Part shown: piece by piece, positions 25,521 to 33,894 of the stretch
How positions within the stretch are numbered: position 1 is the stretch's first letter
How the letters are laid out: each line of letters starts with the position of its first letter
From: Nonomuraea dietziae
GTDB lineage: Bacteria; Actinomycetota; Actinomycetes; Streptosporangiales; Streptosporangiaceae
NCBI RefSeq assembly: GCF_014195505.1
Contig: NZ_JACIBV010000001.1
Location: 7,626,001-7,690,000 of the forward strand
Length of the DNA: 64,000 nt
Reading direction: 5' to 3'
Translations under genes and position numbers: made by a program
The notes under the pieces: model-generated
Databases searched by the model: none
What the model was told of the DNA's origin: nothing
The model's input: only the letters and a program-made list of their open reading frames with translations

Positions 25521-26122
25521 GACATCTTCTCCAGAACGGAACGCAGGGCGGCCATGCCACGTGCCGTGTGGCTCTTGACGGCGCCCTTGCTGATGCCCAT
25601 GGCATGGGCGATCTCGGCCTCGGACAGGTCCCCGTAGTAGCGAAGAACCAACGCCTCTCTCTGCCTGGCTGGCAGGGCCCGCAACGCCTCGATGACGGCG
25701 GAGCGCTCGAGCTCCCCGATGGCGCCGTTCTCGGCGCTCGGAGCGTCGGGCAGACCCTTGGGAGCGTACTTCTCGACGACCGCGCGGTGACGCAGCACGG
25801 AACGGGACCGGTTGACGACAGACTGACGCAGGTAGGCGAGTGCTTTGTCGGGGTCGCGAAGTCTGCGCCATGCGCCATGGATGGCGACGAACGCATCCTG
25901 CACGACTTCCTCCGCTGTTGCTATGTCGCGCACAAGCAACACAGCGAGACGCACTAATGACCGAAAGTGCGCGCTGTAGAGCGCAGTCACGGCCATGTCA
26001 GCATCCCACCCGACCGGCACCGCCCCCAACGACCTGTCGGCCAGAAGGGTTTCGGTGGTCACATCAGTGGGACGCTCAGCCTTCCCGGAGGGTTTACGCT
26101 CTTGCGGTTCCTTAGGGGGCAT
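25517..26122 (-). CDS. ECF sigma factor, SigE-family type
   Basis: 201 aa. Region 2 spans about residues 45-110 (YSAHFRSLVRLAVLLVRD, then AEEVVQDAFVAIHGAW and AYLRQSVVNRSRSVLRH). Region 4 spans about 140-195 (LPARQREALVLRYYGDLSEAEIA and SKGAVKSHTARGMAALR). The 40-residue N-terminal lead is polar and could be shorter; Met43 is an alternative start. It directs RNA polymerase to an unknown regulon and is coupled to a single-span membrane protein that probably restrains it. Confidence 0.9.
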   Translation of the reverse strand: MPPKEPQERKPSGKAERPTDVTTETLLADRSLGAVPVGWDADMAVTALYSAHFRSLVRLAVLLVRDIATAEEVVQDAFVAIHGAWRRLRDPDKALAYLRQSVVNRSRSVLRHRAVVEKYAPKGLPDAPSAENGAIGELERSAVIEALRALPARQREALVLRYYGDLSEAEIAHAMGISKGAVKSHTARGMAALRSVLEKMS

Positions 26123-26270
26123 GACCCAGTCGTGTCCTCGCCAGGTGGCCTCGCCCGACCCTGAATCGTCTTAGTTTCCGGTGGATTGTCGCACACACAC
26201 CCTAACCGCGCGGATCTTTGCGCGCACGGTATGAGGGATTACCGATTGGCAACGGACCGCCGGCACGTTT

Positions 26271-26298
26271 CTCACCAGTCACTCGTTCTGCTGGTGAG
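26271..26298 (+). other. Hairpin in the leader of the VWA gene
   Basis: CTCACCAG and CTGGTGAG form an 8-bp perfect stem with a 12-base loop, 60 bases before the start codon. It could be a regulatory leader structure or an operator. Confidence 0.35.
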
Positions 26299-26358
26299 AG
26301 CCGAGCGCGGTTCATAGAATGCGCGGACTACTCTGACGGGCGATCTGCGGGCGAGGTC

Positions 26359-28224
26359 ATGGCAGAGGAGAACCCACGAGCACCTTCTGGCACCAGTAGT
26401 GGTCAGGCGAACAAGCCGTATGGCCGCATTCCGGAGATAACCGCCCTTATAACCGCACTAGTGGCATTGGCCACCTTTGTCGCCGACCGGCCTCTCTGGG
26501 GTGCCGCACTCCTTGCGTGCGCTCTCTTGACGGCTTTATGGATGGTCAGGAAAAAGGCGATGCGGGCGCTCAAAAAGCCCCGTGAGGCCGCGCGAGAGCT
26601 CCTCGCGTGGGTGGGCGGTGTGGCCGTCAGCGGCGCCGCGTGCCTTGCGGGCCTCCTGGCCAGTGTGCTGGTGCTGTCGGCCGCCTCCGTGCCGCTGGTC
26701 GCCGACGGCTCCCTGCGGGGAACGGGCCGCATCTGCCCGCCCGTGCTGCAGATCAGGGTCGTCACCGCGCCCGAGGGCGTCGAACTGTTCGACAGGGCGG
26801 GCAGGGAGTTCGCCCGCGACGTCGCCGACGAGTCGGGCTGCTCGCCCATCAGGATCAGCACCGACGCGATGCCGCCGCTGAAGGACTTCTACGCGGGGTT
26901 CGCCAGGGAGTGGGCCGTGCCCCACGCCCCCGGCTACCTGGAGCTGATGGGGCCGCGACCCGACGCCTGGATCGCCGCCACCTCCGCCTCGGTGCGGCTG
27001 GCCGAGGAGCGGGTGGCGAACGTCGCCTCGAAGGTGGTGCTCGACGACCTCGGGGCCTTCGCCACCTCAGGGCTGGTGATCGCCGTCCCGCCGCAGGCGA
27101 TGACCGCCTTGCCTGACGGGGAGACGCGCGTCTCGGCGGAGGTCGCCAAGGCCGCGCAGCTGCTGCGCCCGAGGGCCGACCTGTCGGAGAGCGCTCTTGC
27201 CGGGAGCCTCGCGCTCTACCAGGAGGACGCCACGGCCGCGGACGTGACCACCGAGCGGCGGCTCACGCTGCCCGAGCCCGCGGGGCGCGACGCGGCGTCG
27301 CTGCTGTGCAGGCTCGGCGCGCGGCTGGAGATCGAGACGCGTCCCGTGCTGGTCCCCGAGTACCTCTTCGCCGCCTTCAGCAGGGGCGGGCGTTTCGGCG
27401 GCTGCGCCGGCCAGCCGGGCGGGCAGGCGGCCGTGCCGTACGGGCTGGAAGGCGCCCCGCGCCTGGAGTACAGCGTGATCTCGGTCAAGTGGCCCGACCA
27501 CAGCGCCGATCGGAGCGCCTGGGTGGCCAGGTACAAGGACTGGCTGGAACAGGAGTGGGCGCCCGACAACGGGTTCAGGGACACCGAGGGCAAGGGCGCC
27601 TTCCCCGGGCTGTCGCTGGCCGACACCAACGCCGACGTGGCGCCCGCGGGGCGAGCCACGTACGCCGCCATGCTCGACAGGCTGCTCATGGCCCACCCAC
27701 AGACGGGCGCGGTCGTGGCCGTCGACACCTCGCTGACCATGGACAACGCCCTGCTGGACGGCGTCAGCCCACTGCGCAGGGCCCAGCAGTTCGGCACGGC
27801 GCTGCTCGGCCGCCTGCACGGCGACACCGACGCGGTGCGGCTCAGGCTCTTCTCGCAGGGGGCTGTGCGGGCGCCCCCGACGCCGCAGACGGCCGACACC
27901 CCCGAGGCGGCGGCGCTGTCGCTGCGGAACCTGCCGCTGTCGCGCGGCGACGTGCCGCTCGATCGGGTGGCGCGCGAGGCGGCCGAGGCGGCGGGCATCT
28001 GGCGCAACAAGGTCGTGGTGATCCTCACCGACGGAACCAGACTGCCCGCGGGGAAGATCGACCTGCCGGACATGCGGGTCGAGATCGTCCTGGTCGGGGC
28101 GGACGACTGCGCGCTGCCCGCCCTCGCGCCGCTGCTCGAGGGCGGGCGGACCGGCTGCGTCTGGGTGAACGAGGACCCGGTCATGGCCGCGGACAGGTTC
28201 CTCGACGAACTCTGGAGGGCGTGA
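26359..28224 (+). CDS. Membrane protein with solute-binding-like and VWA domains
   Basis: 621 aa. Three hydrophobic segments (about 27-62 as two helices, 85-113) are followed by a long segment presumably outside the cell. Residues about 120-440 resemble a type-2 periplasmic solute-binding fold (LQIRVVTAPEGVELFDRAGREFARDV...). From about 450 there is a von Willebrand A-like domain: VVAVDTSLTMDNAL gives a MIDAS-like DxSxT at Asp455, and a later strand reads KVVVILTDGTRLP. The ATG at 26359 has GAGG two bases away, which is tight. The gene is followed after one base by a second solute-binding gene, so the two proteins should act together. No transporter permease is nearby. Confidence 0.7.
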   Translation: MAEENPRAPSGTSSGQANKPYGRIPEITALITALVALATFVADRPLWGAALLACALLTALWMVRKKAMRALKKPREAARELLAWVGGVAVSGAACLAGLLASVLVLSAASVPLVADGSLRGTGRICPPVLQIRVVTAPEGVELFDRAGREFARDVADESGCSPIRISTDAMPPLKDFYAGFAREWAVPHAPGYLELMGPRPDAWIAATSASVRLAEERVANVASKVVLDDLGAFATSGLVIAVPPQAMTALPDGETRVSAEVAKAAQLLRPRADLSESALAGSLALYQEDATAADVTTERRLTLPEPAGRDAASLLCRLGARLEIETRPVLVPEYLFAAFSRGGRFGGCAGQPGGQAAVPYGLEGAPRLEYSVISVKWPDHSADRSAWVARYKDWLEQEWAPDNGFRDTEGKGAFPGLSLADTNADVAPAGRATYAAMLDRLLMAHPQTGAVVAVDTSLTMDNALLDGVSPLRRAQQFGTALLGRLHGDTDAVRLRLFSQGAVRAPPTPQTADTPEAAALSLRNLPLSRGDVPLDRVAREAAEAAGIWRNKVVVILTDGTRLPAGKIDLPDMRVEIVLVGADDCALPALAPLLEGGRTGCVWVNEDPVMAADRFLDELWRA

Positions 28225-28225
28225 C

Positions 28226-29530
28226 ATGGCGAGCGTGGCGGGGCGGCTGGGCGGCATGCTGCGGCGGCACAGGACGGCGTTGTGCGTGGGGGCGATCCTC
28301 GTTCTCGCCGCGCCTCTGGCGACGCTGCCGCAGCAGGGCAAGGCCCCGCCCGAGTGCAGGCGAAGGGACAGGATCCAGGTCGCCACGGGTAGCGACGTCT
28401 CCGTCAACGGCTACCGCCGCAGGCTGTTCACCAGCTGGAACACCACCAACGCGCCCACCGACGAGGACGTCGACGTCGTCGAGCTGTCCCCTGTCGCCGA
28501 CGTCAAGCGCAACGAGATGCTCGCCGCGCTCCAGGGCGACGGCTGCCCTCGTTACGACGTGGTGATCCTCGACTCCGCCTGGACCGCCGAGTTCGCCGCC
28601 GCGGGGCTGCTGGAACCCGTCGATGACGTGCCGCGCGACCGGTTCGTCCCCGCGGCCCTGGCGACGGGGCAGTGGAGGGGCAGGCAGTACGCGCTGCCGT
28701 TCGCCACCGACGTCGGCCTGCTCTTCAGGCGCGAGGGCGCGCCCGCGCCCCTCACCTGGCGCGATCTGTACGACAGCGCGGGCCTGCAGGGCTTCGTCAC
28801 CCAGAACGACGACTACGAGGGCGGCACGGTGAGCCTGCTGGAGGTGACGGGCGGAATGATGGAGGGCGAGCGCGTGGTCATGGGCGCTCGGGCCAAGGAG
28901 GGGCTGGCGGCCTGGTGGCACGCCCGCGAGACCCAGAAGATCGCCGAGGGCCCTTTCAGGGAGCGCGAGAGCCTGACCGAGTTCGTCACGGGACGGGCCC
29001 GCTACCTGCGCCACTGGCCCTACGCCTACCTGCGCCTCGTCGAGGCGGGGGTGAAGGCCGAGGTGTCACCGCTGCCAGGCGGGGGCGTGCTCGGCGGCTC
29101 CAACCTGGCGATCGCCTCCAGGTCGGGGCTGGCCGCCGAGTCGAGGGCGTTCGTCGACTACCTCACGCGCGCCGACAACCAGCGGCAGCTGTTCTCCTGC
29201 GGCGGCTACGCCCCTGTGGTCGAGGCCGCCTACGAGCGCGTCGACCCGTGCCAGATGCAGCGCGAGGACGGCCCCGCGCCCCCGTCGGCGACGCGGACGC
29301 AGCTCGCGCGCCTGCTCGGCGCCGTCCACCTGGCGCTCGGCTCGGCGAAGCGGCCCTCGCTGGTCCACTACGCGCAGTTCAGCGAGACGTTGAGGGAGTG
29401 CGTGCGGGCCGTCATGGACGACGACCACACCAGCGGGGCCGACTTCGCGGACGCGGTCGAGAGGGCGCTGGCCGGCGCGCTGCCCGACGCGGTCGGCGGC
29501 AGACCTGGCGCGGAGGACGGGTGCCGGTAG
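28226..29530 (+). CDS. Membrane-tethered extracellular solute-binding protein
   Basis: 434 aa, start one base after the stop of the VWA gene. One N-terminal membrane segment (TALCVGAILVLAAPLATLP) is followed by a type-2 solute-binding fold: YDVVILDSAWTAEFAAAGLLEP and GRQYALPFATDVGLLFRREG match family 1 sugar-binding proteins of ABC systems. There is no lipobox, so it should stay anchored by the helix. No ABC permease or ATPase is present, so a signalling rather than transport role with the upstream VWA protein is likely. The ligand is unknown. Confidence 0.75.
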   Translation: MASVAGRLGGMLRRHRTALCVGAILVLAAPLATLPQQGKAPPECRRRDRIQVATGSDVSVNGYRRRLFTSWNTTNAPTDEDVDVVELSPVADVKRNEMLAALQGDGCPRYDVVILDSAWTAEFAAAGLLEPVDDVPRDRFVPAALATGQWRGRQYALPFATDVGLLFRREGAPAPLTWRDLYDSAGLQGFVTQNDDYEGGTVSLLEVTGGMMEGERVVMGARAKEGLAAWWHARETQKIAEGPFRERESLTEFVTGRARYLRHWPYAYLRLVEAGVKAEVSPLPGGGVLGGSNLAIASRSGLAAESRAFVDYLTRADNQRQLFSCGGYAPVVEAAYERVDPCQMQREDGPAPPSATRTQLARLLGAVHLALGSAKRPSLVHYAQFSETLRECVRAVMDDDHTSGADFADAVERALAGALPDAVGGRPGAEDGCR

Positions 29531-29539
29531 GGTGCTGAC

Positions 29540-29884
29540 GTGACCGACTGTCTCTTTTGCAAGATCGTCGCCAAGGAGATCCCCGCCGAGGTCGTCTACG
29601 AGACCGGCAGGGTGCTGGCCTTCCGCGACATCGACCCGCAGGCTCCCACGCACGTGCTGGTGATCCCGAAGGAGCACCACGCCGACGCGGCCGCGCTCGC
29701 CGAGGCCGACGACGGCCTCGCCGACGACGTGCTCAAGGCCGCCCACGCGGTGGCCCTGCAGGAGGGCGTGACCGACTCCGGCTACCGCGTGGTCTTCAAC
29801 ACGGGGCCCGGCGCGGGACAGACCGTCTTCCATGTTCACGCGCATGTTCTCGGTGGGCGCAACCTCACCTGGCCGCCCGGCTGA
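29540..29884 (+). CDS. HIT-family (HINT-type) hydrolase
   Basis: 114 aa, GTG start. Contains CLFCKIVAKEIPAEVVYET at the N-terminus and the histidine triad HVHAHV near the C-terminus, as in HINT purine-nucleoside phosphoramidases that cleave AMP-amine bonds. It is upstream of the PhoH gene, as in many actinomycetes. The substrate is not established. Nine bases separate it from the solute-binding gene; a GTG with no AGGAGG suggests that it might have its own start of transcription. Confidence 0.92.
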   Translation: MTDCLFCKIVAKEIPAEVVYETGRVLAFRDIDPQAPTHVLVIPKEHHADAAALAEADDGLADDVLKAAHAVALQEGVTDSGYRVVFNTGPGAGQTVFHVHAHVLGGRNLTWPPG

Positions 29885-29974
29885 TATTGACGCGAGTCAG
29901 GCGGGTGTGCCCGGCTACCATGAAGTGAGAACACCCGACCGAGACCGGGAGGCATCAGGCCGTCAGGCCTGCCC

Positions 29975-31009
29975 ATGTCCGAGCTAAACGAATCCCGCAG
30001 AACGGCACCGCCCACGCGCACTCAGGCGAAGGTGCTGATTCCGGACGAATACCCGATGGTCAGCCTCCTGGGCTCTCGCGACGAGCTTCTGCGCGTCATC
30101 GAGGGTGCCTTCCGTGCCGACATCCACGTCCGTGGCAACGAGATCACCGTCACCGGCAGCCCAGACGAGAGCAGCGCCGTCGTGCGCCTGTTCGAGGAGC
30201 TGGTGGAGGTGTTGCGCAACGGCGGCGAGCTGACCGCCGACGCCGTCGAGCGCAGCATCGCCATGCTGAAGATGACCTCCGAGCGCCCCGCAGAGGTGTT
30301 GTCCCTCGACATCCTCTCCTCGCGCGGGCGCACCATCCGGCCCAAGACCGTCAACCAGAAGCGCTACGTCGACGCGATCGACAAGCACACGATCGTGTTC
30401 GGCATCGGCCCCGCCGGCACCGGCAAGACCTATCTCGCGATGGCCAAGGCCGTGCGGGCGCTTCAGGAGAAGAAGGTCAACCGGATCATCCTGACCAGGC
30501 CCGCCGTCGAGGCGGGAGAGCGGCTCGGCTTCCTGCCCGGCACGCTCTACGAGAAGATCGACCCCTACCTGCGCCCGCTCTACGACGCGCTGCACGACAT
30601 GATCGACCCCGAGTCCATCCCCAAGCTGATGGCCGCGGGCACGATCGAGGTCGCGCCGCTGGCGTACATGCGCGGACGCACGCTCAACGACGCGTTCATC
30701 ATCCTCGACGAGGCGCAGAACTCCTCGGCCGAGCAGATGAAGATGTTCCTCACGCGCCTGGGCTTCAACTCCAAGATCGTCGTGACCGGCGACGTCACCC
30801 AGGTCGACCTGCCCAGCGGCACGGTCAGCGGCCTGCGGGTGGTGCAGGAGATCCTCGAAGGCATCTCCGACATCCATTTCGCGCGTCTCAGCAGCGCCGA
30901 CGTGGTGCGCCACAAGCTGGTCAGCGACATCGTCGACGCCTACGGGCGCTACGACGCCCTCCAGGAGCCGAAGCAGATCCACCAGCAGCGACGAGGGAAG
31001 CGGCCATGA
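29975..31009 (+). CDS. phoH: PhoH-family ATPase
   Basis: 344 aa. An N-terminal KH-like segment (about 40-80) precedes the PhoH ATPase domain, with Walker A GPAGTGKT at about 145-152 and Walker B AFIILDEAQN. The family is implicated in RNA metabolism and acts with the YbeY endoribonuclease. The ATG has GGGAGG about 18-25 bases upstream, and the mRNA leader between the HIT gene and this ATG contains TTGACG. Its stop overlaps an 18-codon frame that leads into ybeY. Confidence 0.93.
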   Translation: MSELNESRRTAPPTRTQAKVLIPDEYPMVSLLGSRDELLRVIEGAFRADIHVRGNEITVTGSPDESSAVVRLFEELVEVLRNGGELTADAVERSIAMLKMTSERPAEVLSLDILSSRGRTIRPKTVNQKRYVDAIDKHTIVFGIGPAGTGKTYLAMAKAVRALQEKKVNRIILTRPAVEAGERLGFLPGTLYEKIDPYLRPLYDALHDMIDPESIPKLMAAGTIEVAPLAYMRGRTLNDAFIILDEAQNSSAEQMKMFLTRLGFNSKIVVTGDVTQVDLPSGTVSGLRVVQEILEGISDIHFARLSSADVVRHKLVSDIVDAYGRYDALQEPKQIHQQRRGKRP

Positions 31010-31062
31010 GCGGGCAACCCAGCCGTCCGATGCTCGTGCGGCCGGCGAAGGAGGTCGCATGA
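31006..31062 (+). CDS. 18-codon coupling ORF between phoH and ybeY
   Basis: The frame encodes MSGQPSRPMLVRPAKEVA. Its ATG overlaps the phoH stop (ATGA) and its TGA overlaps the ybeY start (ATGA), so a ribosome can pass from phoH through it to ybeY without leaving the message. AAGGAGG in its 3' end is also the ybeY ribosome site. Whether the peptide itself matters is unknown; the arrangement alone supports a coupling role. Confidence 0.5.
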   Translation: MSGQPSRPMLVRPAKEVA

Positions 31063-31535
31063 GCATCGAGGTGAACAACGAGTCAGGGGTGGAGGTCGAC
31101 GAGCGGTCGTTCGCCGGCCTCGCGGGCCACGTCCTCGGCGAGATGGGCATCAACCCGCTCGCCGAGCTGTCGATCCTCGTGGTCGACGAGACGGTCATGG
31201 CCGACCTCCACGAGAAGTGGATGGGCGAGCCAGGGCCGACCGACGTGCTGTCCTTCCCCATGGACGAGCTGCGTCCAGGCGGCGGCGCGCGGGGCGACGG
31301 CGACGGCGCCACCGACCCCGCGCTCCTCGGCGACGTGGTGCTGTGCCCGCAGGTGGCGGCCAAGCAGGCCGAGACCGCGGGTCACAGCACCGAGGACGAG
31401 CTCGACTTGCTTCTCACCCACGGCATACTCCACCTGCTCGGCTACGACCACGCCGAGCCGGAGGAGCACAAGGAGATGTTCGGCCTGCAGGCCAAGCTCC
31501 TGGAGTCGTGGCAGGAGGTGCGCACCCAGCGGTGA
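31059..31535 (+). CDS. ybeY: rRNA maturation endoribonuclease YbeY
   Basis: 158 aa. The zinc-binding motif HGILHLLGYDH carries the three histidines (HxxxHxxGYDH) of the family. It acts in 16S rRNA 3' processing and ribosome quality control. GGAGG lies four bases before the ATG. The stop overlaps the start of the next gene as GTGA. An Asp/Gly-rich loop (GGGARGDGDGATDP) in the middle is longer than in the E. coli protein. Confidence 0.95.
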   Translation: MSIEVNNESGVEVDERSFAGLAGHVLGEMGINPLAELSILVVDETVMADLHEKWMGEPGPTDVLSFPMDELRPGGGARGDGDGATDPALLGDVVLCPQVAAKQAETAGHSTEDELDLLLTHGILHLLGYDHAEPEEHKEMFGLQAKLLESWQEVRTQR

Positions 31536-32824
31536 ACGCGTGGCTGCCTTCGGCCGTCGTGCTCGTGGTGATCGGTGGAGTGATCGCCAGTGCGGAGACG
31601 GCCCTGTCCCGCATATCCCGGGTGCGCGCCGAGGAATTCGTCCGTGAGGGGCGCAGGGGAGCCGAGCGGCTCCAGGCCATCGTGGCCGACCCGCCCCGCT
31701 ACCTCAATCTGCTGTTGCTGCTCAGGCTGAGCTGCGAGCTGGTCGCCACAGTGATCGCCACGCTGCTCTTCATCGACCTGCTCGGCGACCAGGGCTGGGC
31801 CTACGCCGCGGCGGCGGCCGTCATGATCGTGGTCAGCTACGTGATCGTCGGCGTCTCTCCACGCACCCTCGGCCGCCAGCACGCCGAGCCCATCGCGCTG
31901 GCCAGCGCCCCCATCGTCTACGGCCTGACCAGGATCTTCGGGCCGCTCCCCAAGCTGCTCATCCTGCTCGGCAACGCGCTGACCCCCGGCAAGGGCTTCC
32001 GCGACGGCCCCTTCACCTCCGAGGCCGAGCTGCGTGACCTGGTCGACCTGGCCGAGGAGCGCAGGGTGATCGAGCCTGACGAGCGCGAGATGATCCACTC
32101 GGTCTTCGAGCTGGGCGACACGCTGGTGCGCGAGGTCATGGTCCCTCGTACGGACATGGTCTTCATCGAGCGCGGCAAGACGCTCAACCAGGCGATGTCC
32201 CTGGCGCTGCGCAGCGGTTTCTCGCGGGTGCCCGTGGTCGGCGAGAACGAGGACGACGTCATCGGCATCGCCTATCTCAAGGACATCGCGCGCAGGGTGC
32301 AGGAGTCGTCCGACGACGCGGAGGCGAAGATCGAGTCGATCATGCGCCCGGCCACCTACGTGCCGGAGAGCAAGCCGATCGACCAGCTGCTTCGCGAGAT
32401 GCAGGCGCGCCAGATCCACCTGGCGATAGTGATCGACGAGTACGGCGGCACGGCGGGCCTGGTGACCATCGAGGACATCCTCGAGGAGATCGTCGGCGAG
32501 ATCACCGACGAGTACGACCAGGAGGCTCCCAGGGTCGAGGCCCAGCCCGACGGGGCGATGCGGGTGACGGCCAGGATGCCGGTGGACGAGCTGGCCGAGC
32601 TGTTCGACGCCGAGATCGAGGTCGACGACGTCGAGACGGTGGGCGGCCTGCTGGCCCACGCGCTGGGCAGGGTGCCGATAGCGGGGTCGCAGGCGGTGGT
32701 CGCGGGGCTGCGGCTGACGGCCGAGAGCCTGGCCGGCCGGCGCAACCGCATCAGCACGGTGGTAGTGCGCAGGGTGGCTCCCCCCGAGGAGGAGAGCGTC
32801 TCCGCGGCGGCGGAGCAGGAATGA
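31532..32824 (+). CDS. HlyC/CorC-family membrane protein with CBS pair
   Basis: 430 aa, GTG overlapping the ybeY stop. The DUF21 membrane domain (about 1-140, three to four helices) is followed by two CBS domains (MVPRTDMVFIERG to about residue 320) and the transporter-associated C-terminal domain (DGAMRVTARMPVDELAELF). Related proteins export magnesium or regulate ion transport. The gene order ybeY-CBS-cytidine-deaminase-like-era is standard; here a lipoprotein gene and a hairpin-rich region intervene before the latter. Confidence 0.92.
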   Translation: MNAWLPSAVVLVVIGGVIASAETALSRISRVRAEEFVREGRRGAERLQAIVADPPRYLNLLLLLRLSCELVATVIATLLFIDLLGDQGWAYAAAAAVMIVVSYVIVGVSPRTLGRQHAEPIALASAPIVYGLTRIFGPLPKLLILLGNALTPGKGFRDGPFTSEAELRDLVDLAEERRVIEPDEREMIHSVFELGDTLVREVMVPRTDMVFIERGKTLNQAMSLALRSGFSRVPVVGENEDDVIGIAYLKDIARRVQESSDDAEAKIESIMRPATYVPESKPIDQLLREMQARQIHLAIVIDEYGGTAGLVTIEDILEEIVGEITDEYDQEAPRVEAQPDGAMRVTARMPVDELAELFDAEIEVDDVETVGGLLAHALGRVPIAGSQAVVAGLRLTAESLAGRRNRISTVVVRRVAPPEEESVSAAAEQE

Positions 32825-33225
32825 CCCGCTCGCGGCAAAACATCCCAGGTCATCCTAGGTGCCGACAGTCTCCGCGAAAGGCGCAAGCGTTCTACAAGTG
32901 ACTTGCAAGGCCGTCGATCCACCATGTTTCTCGACACCCTGTGCGGTGGGTGTCGGAGGGAGCGACCGTAGCGCCGGAAGGGGTTCGCGGCGTGAGGGAG
33001 CTCCGGGGGGAACGCGACGCCCGGCCTGCTAGCCGCGGCCAGGCGTTGCATTTCGTGAAGGGTGCTCTCGCCCGGTTCGACCGGGTGAGAGCACCCTTAA
33101 CTGATGAATGGGGCATTAAGCCCCTTGGGCCGCCTGATGAGCACCTTTTTGGTGACTCCGGTGGATTGCCGTTTTCGTGGACGGGGCAGGAATGCCGTCG
33201 GCGTGAGCGATCATCGGGGGAGATC
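32825..33225. other. Intergenic region with structured leader candidate
   Basis: 401 bases between the CBS gene and the lipoprotein gene. The first 230 contain no recognisable element. The rest carries one 18-bp hairpin and two CTGATGA-plus-hairpin modules, listed separately. Confidence 0.6.
33058..33154 (+). ncRNA. Candidate structured RNA leader
   Basis: An 18-bp stem (33058-33075 with 33081-33098, loop TTCGA, one G-U pair) is followed by CTGATGA at 33101 with stem GGGGC/GCCCC, then a second CTGATGA at 33134 with stem CACC/GGTG and a TTTTT loop. The series resembles a cis-acting leader before the lipoprotein gene. Parts recall a TPP riboswitch (TGAGAGCACCC, then CTGAT) but the other conserved bases are absent. 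The first hairpin could also be a terminator for the upstream operon. Confidence 0.35.
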
Positions 33226-33885
33226 ATGGCGCTGACCGGTAGAGCGGGGATCATCGGCATGGCCGTGGCCTGCGGGCTGCTCGCGGCGGGGCTGACGGGA
33301 TGCGGTGTCCAGGGGGCGGTCTCCGACGCGGAGGCGCGCCGGCAGAGTCTCGAGCTGAAGGCGCTCCTGAGCCAGGAGCGCCTCCTGCCCGACGGCTTCT
33401 CGGGGCCCGCCCGCGAGGCGTGGCAGTCGCCGTTGGCGAAGGCGAGCAGTGACTGCAGGGCGGTGCTCGACGCCGCCACGGGCCATCCGCCTCTGCGGGC
33501 GCTGGAGGGCAACGCGGCGGTGAGCTTCCAGGGCGACGTGCTCGGCGAGCTGGCCGCGGTGGGCATGGCCGTCTACGCCGGAGGCGAGGCGGAGGAGCAC
33601 CTCGAGGACATGGGCAGGGCCATGGACGGCTGCCCCGTGCTGCGCGGGGCCGATCCCACGGGGGGAACGCGGCTCAGGCTCTCCGAGCTCACGCTGCCCG
33701 CGCTGGGGGACGAGGCGGTGAGCAGGCAGCTGCGCGGACGGCTGCACGGCTATCCCTACGCGCTCGACCTCGTGCTGGTCCGCCAGGGCGACAGGCTGCT
33801 CTCGCTGGTGCACACGGGTCTCGGCACGGTCGACGTCAGGCGCACGGTGGAGCTCGCCAGGGCCTTCGCCGGCATGGCTCGCTAA
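33226..33885 (+). CDS. Exported lipoprotein, sensor-domain-like
   Basis: 219 aa. ATG with GGGGGAG in front. The signal peptide ends in a lipobox, GLTGC, with the modified cysteine at about residue 26. The mature part has two further cysteines and a compact mixed fold (LLPDGFSGPAREAWQSPLAKASSD...) that recalls the extracellular PknH-like sensor domain family, though this is only a resemblance. Its role is unknown. It precedes the degenerate cytidine deaminase gene by nine bases and follows a hairpin-rich leader that is not present in the usual core arrangement. Confidence 0.75.
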   Translation: MALTGRAGIIGMAVACGLLAAGLTGCGVQGAVSDAEARRQSLELKALLSQERLLPDGFSGPAREAWQSPLAKASSDCRAVLDAATGHPPLRALEGNAAVSFQGDVLGELAAVGMAVYAGGEAEEHLEDMGRAMDGCPVLRGADPTGGTRLRLSELTLPALGDEAVSRQLRGRLHGYPYALDLVLVRQGDRLLSLVHTGLGTVDVRRTVELARAFAGMAR

Positions 33886-33894
33886 CCTTGGGTC

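Noticed and set aside
33058..33130. TPP riboswitch
   Set aside because: Only TGAGAGCACCC and CTGAT resemble it; the GCGTAGGGA-type closing region and the standard CTGAGA are absent, and the downstream gene is unrelated to thiamine.
33101..33160. Hammerhead ribozyme, suggested by two CTGATGA motifs beside hairpins
   Set aside because: The GAAA core after stem II and the cleavage-site partner are missing in both copies.
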